64,000 nucleotides of DNA from Verrucomicrobiales bacterium (GTDB lineage: Bacteria > Verrucomicrobiota > Verrucomicrobiia > Verrucomicrobiales > DEV007), in assembly GCA_029213065.1 (NCBI GenBank), contig JARGPH010000026.1, positions 1-64,000 of the forward strand. Direction: 5' to 3'. Position 1 is the first letter of the stretch; the number at the start of each line of letters is the position of its first letter. The notes under the pieces were generated by a model. It had not been told where the DNA came from, did not search any database, and was given only the letters and a program-made list of their open reading frames with translations. This document shows, in pieces, positions 19,304-30,100 of the stretch. Position numbers and translations under genes: made by a program.

Positions 19304-20428
19304 ATGATTTCCCGCGCTTTGCTAGCTTTCATTCTCGCCTGCTCAATCGCCGCTCCACTCGGGGCGATCGAAGATACTTCTCAGGTCGAAGGCGCCGAGC
19401 CCGGACCGACGACACCGGAAGCGGATGACCCGACTCGTTTGCGCGAACTGATCGATACACTCGATCAAAGCAGCCTCCAGGAATCCTTCCGCCTCCTCAC
19501 AAAGGACTATATCAATCACGAACAGCTCGACCCTCTTGCGATCAACCGCGCCGCTCTCCAGGGGATGCTGAGCCGGCTCGACTTCGGTGCCATGCTCCTG
19601 ACCGAGAAACAGAAATCGGAGCGTAACTCCCCCTTCCGTTTTCACGACACGCTCCTCACTCCGCGTATTGCCTACATCCGTTTCGGCACATTCAAAAAGG
19701 GAGACGTCGCAGCTCTCGACAAGGCATTGAAATCGTTCGCTTCGGAAAAGGAGATCGAACATCTCATTCTCGATTTGCGTTCGCCACAGGCACAGGCCGA
19801 GTTTTCAATTGCCTCGCAGATCCTGAGCCGCTTTCGCCCGCCGAATGAGCTCCTCTTTAAGATTCGTCGTCCCGGCGATGACAGACCCAGTCTCTTTATC
19901 TCTCAGGCGACCGACGAGAGCTGGTCGAAGAACCTCATCCTTCTCGTGGATCGCGAAACCGGCAATGTCGGTGAAATTATCGCCGCCGTCCTGAAGCGGG
20001 AAAGCAACTGCCTAATCATCGGGGAAAAGACACCCGGTCTCACCGTTGAGTATCGTGACGTTCCCGTCGGTGAAGATCGCATTCTCCGCTACGCCATCGC
20101 CGAAGTGGTTCTCGAAGACGGCACCTCCATTTTCCAGAAAGGGATTACCCCGGATCTGCAAACCGTTACTCCGGTTGATGTCAAAAAAGCCGTCTTTCGC
20201 GAGAACCAGAAAGGGACCGAACTTTCCGAAATCCTCTTCCAGAAGCAACGCCCCCGCATGAACGAGGCGGCACTCGTTGCCGGAACCGATCCCGAGATCG
20301 ACTACTACCTGCTGCGCAGTCAGAACAAAAAAACCCAGTGGGATAAAGCGCCGCTTCGGGACCGCTCGCTGATGCAGGCGCTCGATTTACTTCTCACCAG
20401 CGAGTTCCTCGACAAGGGAGCTAAATAG
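19304..20428 (+). CDS. Secreted S41 (C-terminal processing protease)-like protein, catalytic residues missing
   Basis: Protein of 374 residues with a signal peptide (about 1-21). IAYIRFGTFKKGDVAALDKALKSF... and LILDLRSPQ recall the S41/Ctp peptidase fold (I-x-Y-I-R-I-x-F; L-I-L-D-L-R). In Tsp/CtpA the nucleophile and general base lie 25 residues apart in S-A-S-E-I and T-F-G-K-G. Here the same places read N-V-G-E-I and T-P-G-L-T, so Ser is Asn and Lys is Leu. No PDZ domain is recognisable. It is most likely a non-catalytic binding or scaffold member of the family. It sits between thiD and bioF with short gaps. Confidence 0.75.
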   Translation: MISRALLAFILACSIAAPLGAIEDTSQVEGAEPGPTTPEADDPTRLRELIDTLDQSSLQESFRLLTKDYINHEQLDPLAINRAALQGMLSRLDFGAMLLTEKQKSERNSPFRFHDTLLTPRIAYIRFGTFKKGDVAALDKALKSFASEKEIEHLILDLRSPQAQAEFSIASQILSRFRPPNELLFKIRRPGDDRPSLFISQATDESWSKNLILLVDRETGNVGEIIAAVLKRESNCLIIGEKTPGLTVEYRDVPVGEDRILRYAIAEVVLEDGTSIFQKGITPDLQTVTPVDVKKAVFRENQKGTELSEILFQKQRPRMNEAALVAGTDPEIDYYLLRSQNKKTQWDKAPLRDRSLMQALDLLLTSEFLDKGAK

Positions 20429-20441
20429 CCAATTGGTCAGG

Positions 20442-21584
20442 ATGCGATCTCCCGGGGAAGAATTGGCGGACCTCGCGGGGAAAGGTCTCAAGCGCAGTCT
20501 CAGGCACCTCGATTCCCCGCAGGGCCGAAGCGTCGTTCTCCATGACGGCGCGGAACTCCTCAATTTTTCATCCAACGACTACCTCGGTCTCGCCAACGAC
20601 GACGAGCTGAAGACTTCGTTCGCCGAGAACATCCATCGGCACGGCGTTGGTTCAGGAGCGTCACGGCTCGTCTGCGGCACTCTCGACCCGCATCTGGAAC
20701 TGGAGGAGTCACTCGCTGCCCTCAAGAACACGGAGGCGGCTCTGACCTTCTCGACCGGCTTCGCGACAGCAACCGGCATCATCTCGGGGCTCTGCCGCAA
20801 AGGCGACGTCGTCATCGCTGACAAACTCTCACATGCCTCCCTCATCGACGGGTCGCGGCTCAGCGAAGCCACCTTGCGGGTCTTTGCTCACAACGATCTC
20901 AACCAACTCGAGCAACGCCTCAAATGGGCCCGGGAGAACACCGACGAGTCAGCGCGGATCCTTGTTGTCACCGAATCCGTTTTCAGCATGGATGGTGATC
21001 GAGCGCCGCTCGAAGGCATCATCGAACTGAAAGACCGCTACGACGCGCTTCTCCTCGTCGATGAGGCGCACGCCTTCGGCATCATCGGCCCTCAGGGGCG
21101 CGGCCTCGGATCGGAAGAAGGACTCGACCATCGTATCGACCTGCAAATGGGCACTTTCAGCAAAGCGGTGGGTTTGTCAGGCGGCTATGTTTGCGGCTCC
21201 CGTGTCTGGATCGATTTGCTCATCAACCGGGCAAGGAGCTTCATTTACTCGACAGCGCCCTCTCCCGCGCTCGCTGCTACAATCACTGATGCACTTGCAC
21301 TCATCGCAGGAAAGCGCGGTGACGAGCTCAGGAGCGCACTCTGGGCCAGGCTCGAGCAATTCAGTGACGAGACACCCGCCAGCGCGATCGTCCCACTCAT
21401 CATCGGGGAAAATGAAGCCGCACTCGCCGCGGCGGAGCGTTTGCAGGAGAAAGGATTCCTCGTCCCCGCAATTCGCTACCCGACCGTTCCACCGGGAACA
21501 GCGAGGCTTCGGCTTACTTTTTCTGCGGCGCATACGGAGGCGGATGTGGAGGCATTGAAAGCGGCGCTCGCGGATCTCACATGA
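20442..21584 (+). CDS. bioF: 8-amino-7-oxononanoate synthase-type PLP enzyme
   Basis: Alpha-oxoamine synthase family protein of 380 residues. BioF condenses pimeloyl-ACP/CoA with L-alanine in biotin synthesis. Landmarks are LNFSSNDYLGLAND, HGVGSGASRLVCGT, ALTFSTGFATATGI, DEAHAFGIIGPQGRG and the PLP-binding Lys241 in GTFSKAVGLSGGYV. The close relatives Kbl and SPT use glycine or serine; the short length and the SSNDYLGL...RLVCGT pattern favour BioF. The ATG at 20442 is used; a TTG at 20433 is in frame. No other bio genes are nearby. Its TGA overlaps the next gene's ATG (ATGA), which indicates translational coupling. Confidence 0.92.
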   Translation: MRSPGEELADLAGKGLKRSLRHLDSPQGRSVVLHDGAELLNFSSNDYLGLANDDELKTSFAENIHRHGVGSGASRLVCGTLDPHLELEESLAALKNTEAALTFSTGFATATGIISGLCRKGDVVIADKLSHASLIDGSRLSEATLRVFAHNDLNQLEQRLKWARENTDESARILVVTESVFSMDGDRAPLEGIIELKDRYDALLLVDEAHAFGIIGPQGRGLGSEEGLDHRIDLQMGTFSKAVGLSGGYVCGSRVWIDLLINRARSFIYSTAPSPALAATITDALALIAGKRGDELRSALWARLEQFSDETPASAIVPLIIGENEAALAAAERLQEKGFLVPAIRYPTVPPGTARLRLTFSAAHTEADVEALKAALADLT

Positions 21585-22963
21585 AACTGATCACCTGGTG
21601 GAAATCGCGGCTTTGGTGGGTTCGTTGGATTACCTACGCCATCATCGCTGTTGTCACATTCTACGGTATCGAAGACCTTCGTGGCCATCGCGCCCTTGAG
21701 CGGGCCAAAGCGGAATATTTAGCTACCGGGCTCCGGTTGGATCTCGATGAGATCCGCGGGCCGGAGATTCCTGACGAAGAGAATCTCGCGGCTTGCGAAA
21801 TTATTCGTAAGGCATACGCGGATCAAAGCTCAGGGAACCACTTTATCTGGCCTGGCGCATTTCCGAAAGACCCTTCAGATGCTACCGAAGTCGAATACCG
21901 TGGATACCGTGGGAAAGAGTGGCAATTTTCCGATCTCGAAGCGGAAGATGAATATAATCAGCGGTGTCGGGATGCGCTGATCGAGCACTACTCTCCGCAG
22001 CTGGAGCTCTACTGCAGATCCGCGATGCGACCGTCTTGCGATTGGTCGATAGTTCCTGACCCAACTGATTTCGAAGCTCACACGCCCTGCTTTCCTTTGA
22101 TCTTTAGTGCCGCGAGAGCCCTACTTATTTACCCTTCTGATCCGGATGTGGAAACGACCTTACCTGTACCAAAGCTTGAGATGATCATCGCGAATCTGGC
22201 GATGACAAAACATCTCAAAACGAACTCGCCCATTCTCAATCAGTTCCTTGGAGTGGCAATCGGTGAAATAACTTTACAAAGTCTTGCCGACGGAATTTAT
22301 CACGGTGACTTTACTGCCAAGGAACTGAATTCCATTTCCGATCGCCTTAAGTCGATTGAACCATCATCGAAAAAGGCTTTTATCGAATTCGAGACCGCTG
22401 TTGGATTCTCACGATATTCAAGTCCTCAGGAAGCCCGACGAATTTACCTGGAAAACCTAAGATTCAAATCAGGTGTTGCCCCAATTGTGGAATTTCCGGT
22501 GCTACCTATAGATATCAACCTTACGAACGTCGAGGATTTCCTCAATCGATTGATCGTTGCAATCATTCCACGAGGTTGGATTTGGCAAGGGCAAGCCCTG
22601 CGAGTTCGCACGCTGCTTGGTGCGACAAAGACGGCAAACCCAAACCCGCTGCATACTCTTCTCTGGAGTGAAGCAGAACAACACCTTAGCCCCATTATCA
22701 AGGGAGAGGACGAGTTCCAGGTATCCACCCGATTGGCCGTAGTCGCAGTCAAGGTGGAAATCTTCCGCCTCAAAACCGGTGAACTTCCCTCTGAAACTGA
22801 CTTCGATACCGGCTCTCCAAATATCGGTTACGGAATCGAAGCCAACGGGCAGCCGATGCTCTGGTATTCCGAAAACGCTCCAGTTGCCAGCCCTCCCACC
22901 GGAAAGACCCTTGAGGACTACGACGAAAAGCATCTTTGGCGCTACCCTCCTCCTGAAGGTTGA
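21581..22963 (+). CDS. Membrane-anchored protein of unknown function
   Basis: Protein of 460 residues that I do not recognise. It has a Trp-rich basic N-terminus (WWKSRLWWVRW) and one transmembrane helix at about residues 17-30; the rest would be periplasmic. The soluble part is mostly helical with no repeats or known motifs. The C-terminal segment KVEIFRLKTGELPSETDF resembles the end of several planctomycete/verrucomicrobial proteins in which a child-like K..G..P...... motif lies near the end. It shares the ATGA stop/start with bioF, so it is probably translated from the same mRNA. Its codon usage looks slightly more AT-rich than bioF's. Confidence 0.7.
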   Translation: MKLITWWKSRLWWVRWITYAIIAVVTFYGIEDLRGHRALERAKAEYLATGLRLDLDEIRGPEIPDEENLAACEIIRKAYADQSSGNHFIWPGAFPKDPSDATEVEYRGYRGKEWQFSDLEAEDEYNQRCRDALIEHYSPQLELYCRSAMRPSCDWSIVPDPTDFEAHTPCFPLIFSAARALLIYPSDPDVETTLPVPKLEMIIANLAMTKHLKTNSPILNQFLGVAIGEITLQSLADGIYHGDFTAKELNSISDRLKSIEPSSKKAFIEFETAVGFSRYSSPQEARRIYLENLRFKSGVAPIVEFPVLPIDINLTNVEDFLNRLIVAIIPRGWIWQGQALRVRTLLGATKTANPNPLHTLLWSEAEQHLSPIIKGEDEFQVSTRLAVVAVKVEIFRLKTGELPSETDFDTGSPNIGYGIEANGQPMLWYSENAPVASPPTGKTLEDYDEKHLWRYPPPEG

Positions 22964-23136
22964 ATCACCAACTCACAGGACTTCTGAATCATCACTCGGA
23001 GAGTGATGAGCACGTAGGCGTCTACTCTCCGAGAGACGCTTCACATGCCACGCCGTTGCGGGACACCGATCAATTGACTGTCGTCGTTCATTTCCTTAGA
23101 TTCCTACAAACCTTCCTAATATAACGTTTATCTAAA

Positions 23137-24012
23137 ATGAAACTGATTTACACGCTCATGCTTGCCGCCGCCTGCTCCGCCTCCACTGCACTTGCCGCTC
23201 CGCTCGAACCGATCAACCTTTGGCCGGAAGGCGTTCCGGGCGAAGCCAAGCCCCTCGCGGAGCCTGAATCGGTCGCGCTCAAAGGCGACTACGAGATCGA
23301 AATCATGTCGAATGTGAGCATACCGCAGCTCACGATGTATCCGGCGGAAAATCCCAACGGAACCGCCGTGATCGTCTGCCCCGGCGGTGGCTACAACATC
23401 CTCGCCTATTCCCACGAGGGAACTGAAGTCTGCGAGTGGCTCAACAGCATCGGGATTACCGCCGGCTTGCTCAAGTATCGAGTCCCCCGCCGTGATCAAC
23501 TGGCCAAGCATGAGGCACCGCTCCAGGACGTGCAACGTGCCATCGGAATGATGCGTGCCCGTGCCGACGAGTGGAAGATCAAGAGTGATAAAATCGGGGT
23601 CCTCGGTTTCTCCGCAGGAGGTCACCTCTCATCGATGGCTCTGACCTCGGACGGGTCCCGCACTTACAAGGCTGATCCCAAGTTTGACTCCGGTTCCTGC
23701 ATTCCCAATTTCGGCGTCCTCGTCTACCCCGCCTACCAGCTCGACGAGAAGAATCCTGACAAACTCTCACCCGAGATCAATGTCTCCGAAACCACCCCGC
23801 CCGCCTTCCTCGTTGTGGCCCACGGTGACAAGCAGTGGGCCGAAGGCAGCGCCCGTTTCTACATCGAAATGAAGCGAGCTGACCGCGATTGCGAACTCCA
23901 CATTTTCGGCAAAGGCGGCCACGGTTTCGGCTTCGCCAATACCGACGAGGAGATCAAGCAATGGCCCACTCTCGCAGCGAAATGGATGGAGGCGATGAAG
24001 CTGGTTGAGTAG
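23137..24012 (+). CDS. Secreted alpha/beta-hydrolase (acetyl-xylan-esterase-like)
   Basis: Protein of 291 residues with a signal peptide cleaved near residue 20 (ALAAPL). The oxyanion motif CPGGGYNILA is at 81-90. The nucleophile Ser159 lies in LGFSAGGHLSS, the acid Asp231 in VAHGDKQW, and the His262 in GKGGHGFGF. This arrangement is typical of the dienelactone-hydrolase/BD-FAE group often annotated as endo-1,4-beta-xylanase or acetylesterase. A role in removing acetyl groups from plant or algal polysaccharide is likely but inferred. It follows a 173-base gap with two small stems (ATCACTC/GAGTGAT; GCGTCT/AGACGC) and converges with the giant gene. Confidence 0.88.
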   Translation: MKLIYTLMLAAACSASTALAAPLEPINLWPEGVPGEAKPLAEPESVALKGDYEIEIMSNVSIPQLTMYPAENPNGTAVIVCPGGGYNILAYSHEGTEVCEWLNSIGITAGLLKYRVPRRDQLAKHEAPLQDVQRAIGMMRARADEWKIKSDKIGVLGFSAGGHLSSMALTSDGSRTYKADPKFDSGSCIPNFGVLVYPAYQLDEKNPDKLSPEINVSETTPPAFLVVAHGDKQWAEGSARFYIEMKRADRDCELHIFGKGGHGFGFANTDEEIKQWPTLAAKWMEAMKLVE

Positions 24013-24100
24013 AACTCCTTCGAGGTCCAGGCGATCTGTGTGGATCCGATTCCACCAGTGAAAGCGTAGCGAATCTGTGCTTGAATATCTCAGTTTCACA

Positions 24101-24124
24101 CATTCTCCGCCGGAGCGGAGAATG
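24101..24124. terminator. Hairpin between convergent genes
   Basis: A perfect 10-bp stem (CATTCTCCGC / GCGGAGAATG) with a CGGA loop lies in the 174-base gap between the esterase gene and the giant exoprotein gene. There is no T run on either side, so a factor-independent terminator role is plausible but not shown. It could instead be a 3'-end stabiliser. Confidence 0.5.
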
Positions 24125-24186
24125 CCCGGATTCTCCAGGCCAGCAGAACAAGACCACGCCCCTTCTACAAAAGAGGCGCGAGCCTA

Positions 24187-27100
24187 TCAGTTCCCGCCAT
24201 TCAGGGATCCCAAACCGTCCATGAACAAGACGTTGAAGATAATGTTCCCGCTGGAGTCGTATTGCTCGTAGCCCTCGTAGTACATCGAGTAGGGGTTGAA
24301 TCCGGTGTAGAGCTGCTCAGCTTCACGACGCTCATCATCGACGAGTCGGTCATTTGAAGGAAGGTAGTTCATCGCATCGAAGCGGAAACCTGAGCTCCCC
24401 CCGTCACCGTCACCACCGTCAGTCGTATCATCTTCCACTGGCGGCGCATCGACCAGCTCAATCGTGTCGAAGAAGAACCCGAAGTTTTGTGGAGTCGTTC
24501 CCGCGGTGTCGCGACTCGCCCCGATAAGATTGTCTCCTATATTTCCGGCAACGGTAGAACCATCCGGATTGATCACGTTCACCGCAAATTCTTCCGGAAG
24601 TTGATCAACAGTCGGGTCCTGACGCGCTCCTTCGTAGGCGACTCCGTTGAGCCTTGCCCCCGCAGCGATTTGGTTGTTCTCCCGCTGCGGCAGATAGAAT
24701 TCAAGACTGTCCGTGCCCTGGAACTCGCTTTCCACATCGGCGGTGAGAGTTCCGCCATTTTCATCCGCAGGATCCAACTGGCTGACGCCAATCTGGGTAA
24801 TCCCGCTGAGTGAAGTGACCTGAGCCGGATCAACTGCGCTGTTGATCTGCCCTATCATTCCACCGGTCAGGGTGATGTCAGTGGCTGAAGCAACCAAAAT
24901 GTCGCCGCTCCGGTCTCCTCTTCCGATCGATGAGTCAAGGTCATCGCCATGTCCGATTTTCGCGTAGGCACCGGTAGTGCTGGACCCATCAAGGGAGATA
25001 CTGCCGCCACTTGCTGTCACGCTGGTTGTGCCACTAATAGCGGCTCTAACCGAAGTGCCACCATTACCAATCTGGCTGAAGGCATCTGTGCCTCCGCCGA
25101 TTAGACTGATACTGTTGAACGCCGTCGCGGTTACATTGCCACTGAGGGTCGTCGCACTGAAGTCAGCGCCGCCATTTCCAATCAGAGTCGCAGCTCGAAC
25201 CCCTCCGCCGAGAAGGATAATATCATTTGCCGAGTCCACCGTGACCGATTGATCAACTACGTCGCCTGCGTAATTCTGTCCGCCGTTTCCGATCTGCGCT
25301 CCGCTGTTGGTGCCACCACCTTGAAGAGTGATGTCACCGGATGTGGAAGTCACACTGACCGCTCCGGTTAGATTGCCAGTGCCAACCGCGCCCCCGTTTC
25401 CGATGCGTGCCGAGGCAAGAAGACCCGAACCGCCAGTGAGAGCGACTTCGCTTGCGTTAATGTTGATGGCGCCGTCTTTGCTTCCGTTACTGTTGTTGCC
25501 ACCCTGTCCGACCTGAGCATAAGCATTCGTAGCGCCGCCATTCAGGCTCAGCGCCCCGCCGGCATTCACCGTCACGGGTCCGGAGATGTCGACATTAGTA
25601 AGATTTCCTCCATGTCCGATCTGGCTGGACGCCCCGAGACCAGCGCCCCCGTTAAGGGTGATTGCGCCCGCGGTGGTCGCAGTCAACTCTCCGGAGAGAG
25701 AGCCGAAATCAACGCTGTGACCGATCTGGCTTTCTGTATCAATACCGGCGCCACCGGTGAGAATGATATCATTCAAAGCACTCGTGGAAATATTTCCGCT
25801 TTGAGTTCCGGTGATCTCATCGCCCCCGTGTCCGATCCGGGCAGTGGCGTCCTCAATCGCGCCCGAATTGAGAAGAATACTTCCTCCGGCTGCATCGACT
25901 TGAATGTTCCCATAACTGTCAAACTGACCTTCAGCACCGTGATGGCCTATTGCTGCATAGCGGCGAATGGTCTCCGCATTGTCACCCGCACTTTGCCCGC
26001 CATCCAGCGTGATGCTGCCACCGGTGGAAGTCACTGTGATGTCGGCGGTATCTCCCGCCGTGCCGAAGCTGGCGTGATTTCCGATGGAACGATCCGTTCC
26101 ACCATGTCCAATCGTTGCGTAGGAATCGCTGTTAATTCCCGCGACGAGATTGATGTCGTCAACAGCTGTGACACTGATATCTCCGGTAACGCCACCGACA
26201 CCAGGTGCATCACGAGTGAGAGCGGGCCCTTCAGGACCGAATGCGGATGGCAGGCTTGTCAATTGAAGCACGAAGGAATCGACAGCGACACCGTCCTCCC
26301 TCGGGGTGATACGCACCGTGTAGGTTCCCGTGGTATTGAAATCAAAGATCGCTGCGGTATGACCGGAAGCGCTCCCATCGCTTTGCTCGGCTCCGCCAAC
26401 AGTGGTAAAGGGCACGCTGTTGAAGTTTCCTGTTCCACCCTGCACGAATTCGTAGTAGTCCGCGATAGCTCCACCCGCACCATCTTTCAACTCAACTACA
26501 TCGAAGAAAACGGAATCGCTCGCCCCATCGTAGCCAACCCATCGAGGCAGAAGTCGATAGGTGCCTGCTGTGGTGATGTCCAGTTCGTAGGTAACAGCTG
26601 ATCCGGTAAGAGGAGCGAGCCCGCCGGCACCGTTCGGAAGGTGCAGGTAGTCCCCATCAGTTGCGTTGCTGTAAACACCCGCCGGATTCGACGCTCCTTC
26701 GTTGGGAACCTCGATCCAGGAGGCGTGACGGGTCGTGTAATCGAGGGCATCGACAAAGAAGATCCCGTCTATCGTTTCAACAAAGAATCCCTGCACCGAA
26801 TGACCGATCTGCGCAAAGTTACGTGTCCCGTTAAAGGCGTCTCCTGCAGTTCCTCCACCGAGGACATCCACGCCGGCAGCAGAATTAACAATGATATCAC
26901 CATCGAGTTGCCCATCAGCAAAGGCCCCGCCGCTTCCGATCAATGAAAAGGCATTATCGCTGCCCCCGCCATTGAGAGCGATGCCGCCCACTGTTGTCGT
27001 GACTCGAATCGTCGACTCGACATCGCCACGGGTCATCAGTCCACCGCTGCCGATCTGGGTGTAGCTGTTCGCACCGCCCGAATGCATACTGAGGCTCGCC

Positions 27101-30100
27101 CCGGTCACAGTCACGTCACCGTCTTTGCTTGCATTTACGCCCGTGCCACCGTTTCCGATCTGAGCGTAGGCGCCTTCACCGATTCCTCCCGAAAGGGCAA
27201 CGGCACCGGTCGTAGTTGTAGTGATTGATGCGTCTATTGCCGAAGCGGCAGACCCGAGGCCTCCGTGACCGATCTGGCTGAAACTGCCGGATTGACCGCC
27301 GCCGTCGAGAACGACGCCGCCATCCCCTGCCTGAACCACTATTGATCCCGTTGCATCCCCGCGGAATCCGATTTGAGAATACCCATCCGCTGAAAGACTG
27401 CTTCCAGCTAGATTCACCGAGTCACCAATCACCGTGGTTGTTCCTGATTTTGAACCGAGGGAGATGCCAGTGGATTGATTGCTATTGCCAATGTTAAGAG
27501 CGGCACCGTTGAGCCCGAATTCCGCCCCATCCACTGTGCCGATGAGCGAAACAGGAGTGAATTCCGGCACACCCGTTCCCGAGAAATCCGGCGTGGTAAT
27601 CGCGGTGGATCCTGCGTTGGCCCATCCGGCGAGAACCCCGATATTCCCTGTTCCCAAGTTGTTGAGACTTCCTGTTATCGTGAGATCACCACCTGAGAGA
27701 ATCGTAAGATCTCCGCTCCCTGTGTAATTGACCGCCGTGCCGTCGCTTCCAATTTCAAAGGCCGACGTACCACCCGAAACAATTGTCACATCTCCGGAAC
27801 CGGTTGCTGCACCCAGGGTCTCGGCGAATGAAATGACATCACCAGCTCCTGTTTTCTGATCAGAATTGGAAGCCATGTTGATCCCTCCGAGCGCAACGAC
27901 CGAGTAACTGCTGTCATCTTCACCTAGAAGCCCGTAGTCGACAGCGGAGATACCGTCGCTGGTCTGGTGGGAAATAAGTGCACTGGTCTTCGAACTGTCA
28001 GTCAAACTGAGAGCGCCCGCTGTGAAAATATTCAATTCCCCGGAACGGCTTCCACTGCTGTTAACCGCACCGCTTCCATGTCCGATTTGAGCCGCTCCCG
28101 TGTTGCTCTCTGCAGCAAACAAGTCAATATCCCCAAGCGATAAGATCGAGATAGCACCACTGATATCACCATTCGCTGACTCTCCGCCATGGCCGATCTG
28201 GGTGTAGGCATCGCTGCCACCGGGGCCTGACAAACGGATACTGCCTGCTTCAATTTTGAGATTTCCGCTCTTCACTCCCAGCGATTGCTCGCCACCGTGT
28301 CCCACCTGAGCATAGCCATCTCCGGAGCTTCCCGCAGTGATTTGCAAGAGGCCATCGGTAGCAACGGAAATATTTCCCGAAAGGTCACCTGGAGTTTCGC
28401 CACTGGTTCCGTCGCTGCCACCGCCTTCACCACCGTGGCCGATTTGCGCATAAGCGTCGCCACCTGTTCCCGCCTCGACAGTGATGGAGGATGATTTCCC
28501 GATCATGATGTCTCCGGAATAAGTGGCGAAGTGGGAATTGTTGTCATTCCGTGCTCCGCCATGCCCGATCTGAGCATAGGCATTTGAACCTCCACCCGTG
28601 AGCGTGATCGCTCCCGTGCCATAGGCCTGATCGGAGCCGGTATTGATTAGAATATTGGAACTGAGTACGTCGGTATTCTCTGGATTCCTTCCCACATGCC
28701 CGATCTGTGCGTAATCAAATGTTCCCGCTCCGGCATTGAGATCGAGGAAAGATCGAACGTCGAGTTCGATATTGGAATTTGTCACCGAGGTAAGTCCTGC
28801 ATCGTCACCGCCATGCCCGATCTGAGTGTAGGCATCACCGCTCGTCATCGTGAGAGAACCGGCACCGTTGATGTCAATATTACCGGATACAGCACCGCCG
28901 GAAGAGGGACCGCCGTGACCGATCTGAGCGTAGGCTCCGTCACTGCCGCCTAACATTTCAATCGCCCCGGCAGGAGAATCAGCACAAAAGGTGATTGTAA
29001 TCGGAGCGTCGAGCAGCGCCCCGCTAATTGACCCGCTACCCCCATGGCCAATCTGAGCAAAAGAACCGTTCGTTCCACCATCGAGAAGAAGACCACCGTC
29101 CTTGGCGTAAACATTAATCGCTCCGCCGATATCGGTGGTGCCATCGGCGAAGAATCCCAACTGCGTTCCTGCATTGGCAACATCGTTGCTTCCGAGAACC
29201 CGAATCGCGGCACCCGCAAAGGTGCTAGTTCCGCCGGCGCTCCCCCCGCTGACGCGGCTCGTTTGATCGACGCTACCGATCGTGAGGACTTTCCCGTTGT
29301 TTCCGAATGTCTCACAATTGGTGAAATCCACCTCATAGCCACCCGCCTTAATAATCGGCTCGCAGAAATTAATCGGATCACCGTATTCAACGCTTCCATC
29401 CAACTGCGTTCCCGTTCCATTCCACCCCGCCAGGAGCGTCACATCACCGGCACCGGAGTTCTGGAACGATGTCTTCATCGTAATGTTGCCGCCGGTCATG
29501 ATGTAGAAATCCTCCGGAGTATCGACCATTCCGTTTCCAATATTGGAGGCATCAATCGTGTAGTCAGTCTGGCTGCTGTCGACGATCGTGATGGTTCCGT
29601 TGCCGAGATTGCCATTAATGATCGTGCTTTCGTCGACCGTCGCGGAAGCAGCGAGATTGATCCCGCCATTGGCAACTTTCTGATAGCCGTCGCCGCCTTC
29701 GTAATCAGCGGCAAGCAGGCCGTTCGCATTCTGATGAAAAATGAAAACATTGCTTTCCGTTCCGGCTCCATTCGCTCCAATTAACTGCCCGCTTGAAAAA
29801 AGGTGGACTCCACCTTCGCGCGTTCCGGTCGAGGTTTTTGATCCGTCACCATTTCCGATCATGGCAAAGGAAAGATCGGCGGAACCACCCTGGAGGACGG
29901 TATCCCCCGATCCGGCAACCACCGAAATGTTAGAACTCATACGGCCGTCCGAATAAAGACCGCCATGACCAATCTGAGCATATTGTCCCTCACTACCGGT
30001 GCCGGCAGCACTAACAGAAACCCCTCCGGTCGTGGAAACCACATTGATATCCCCGGTAAACTCGCCGTCGGTTTCCACGCCACCGTGACCAATCTGAGTG

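Noticed and set aside
25612-26601. 329-codon open frame on the plus strand inside the giant gene
   Set aside because: It is antisense to an intact 14.8-kb gene with clear protein repeats. Its translation has no family features and open antisense frames are expected from this base composition. The same holds for the other plus-strand frames between 24.2 and 39.0 kb.
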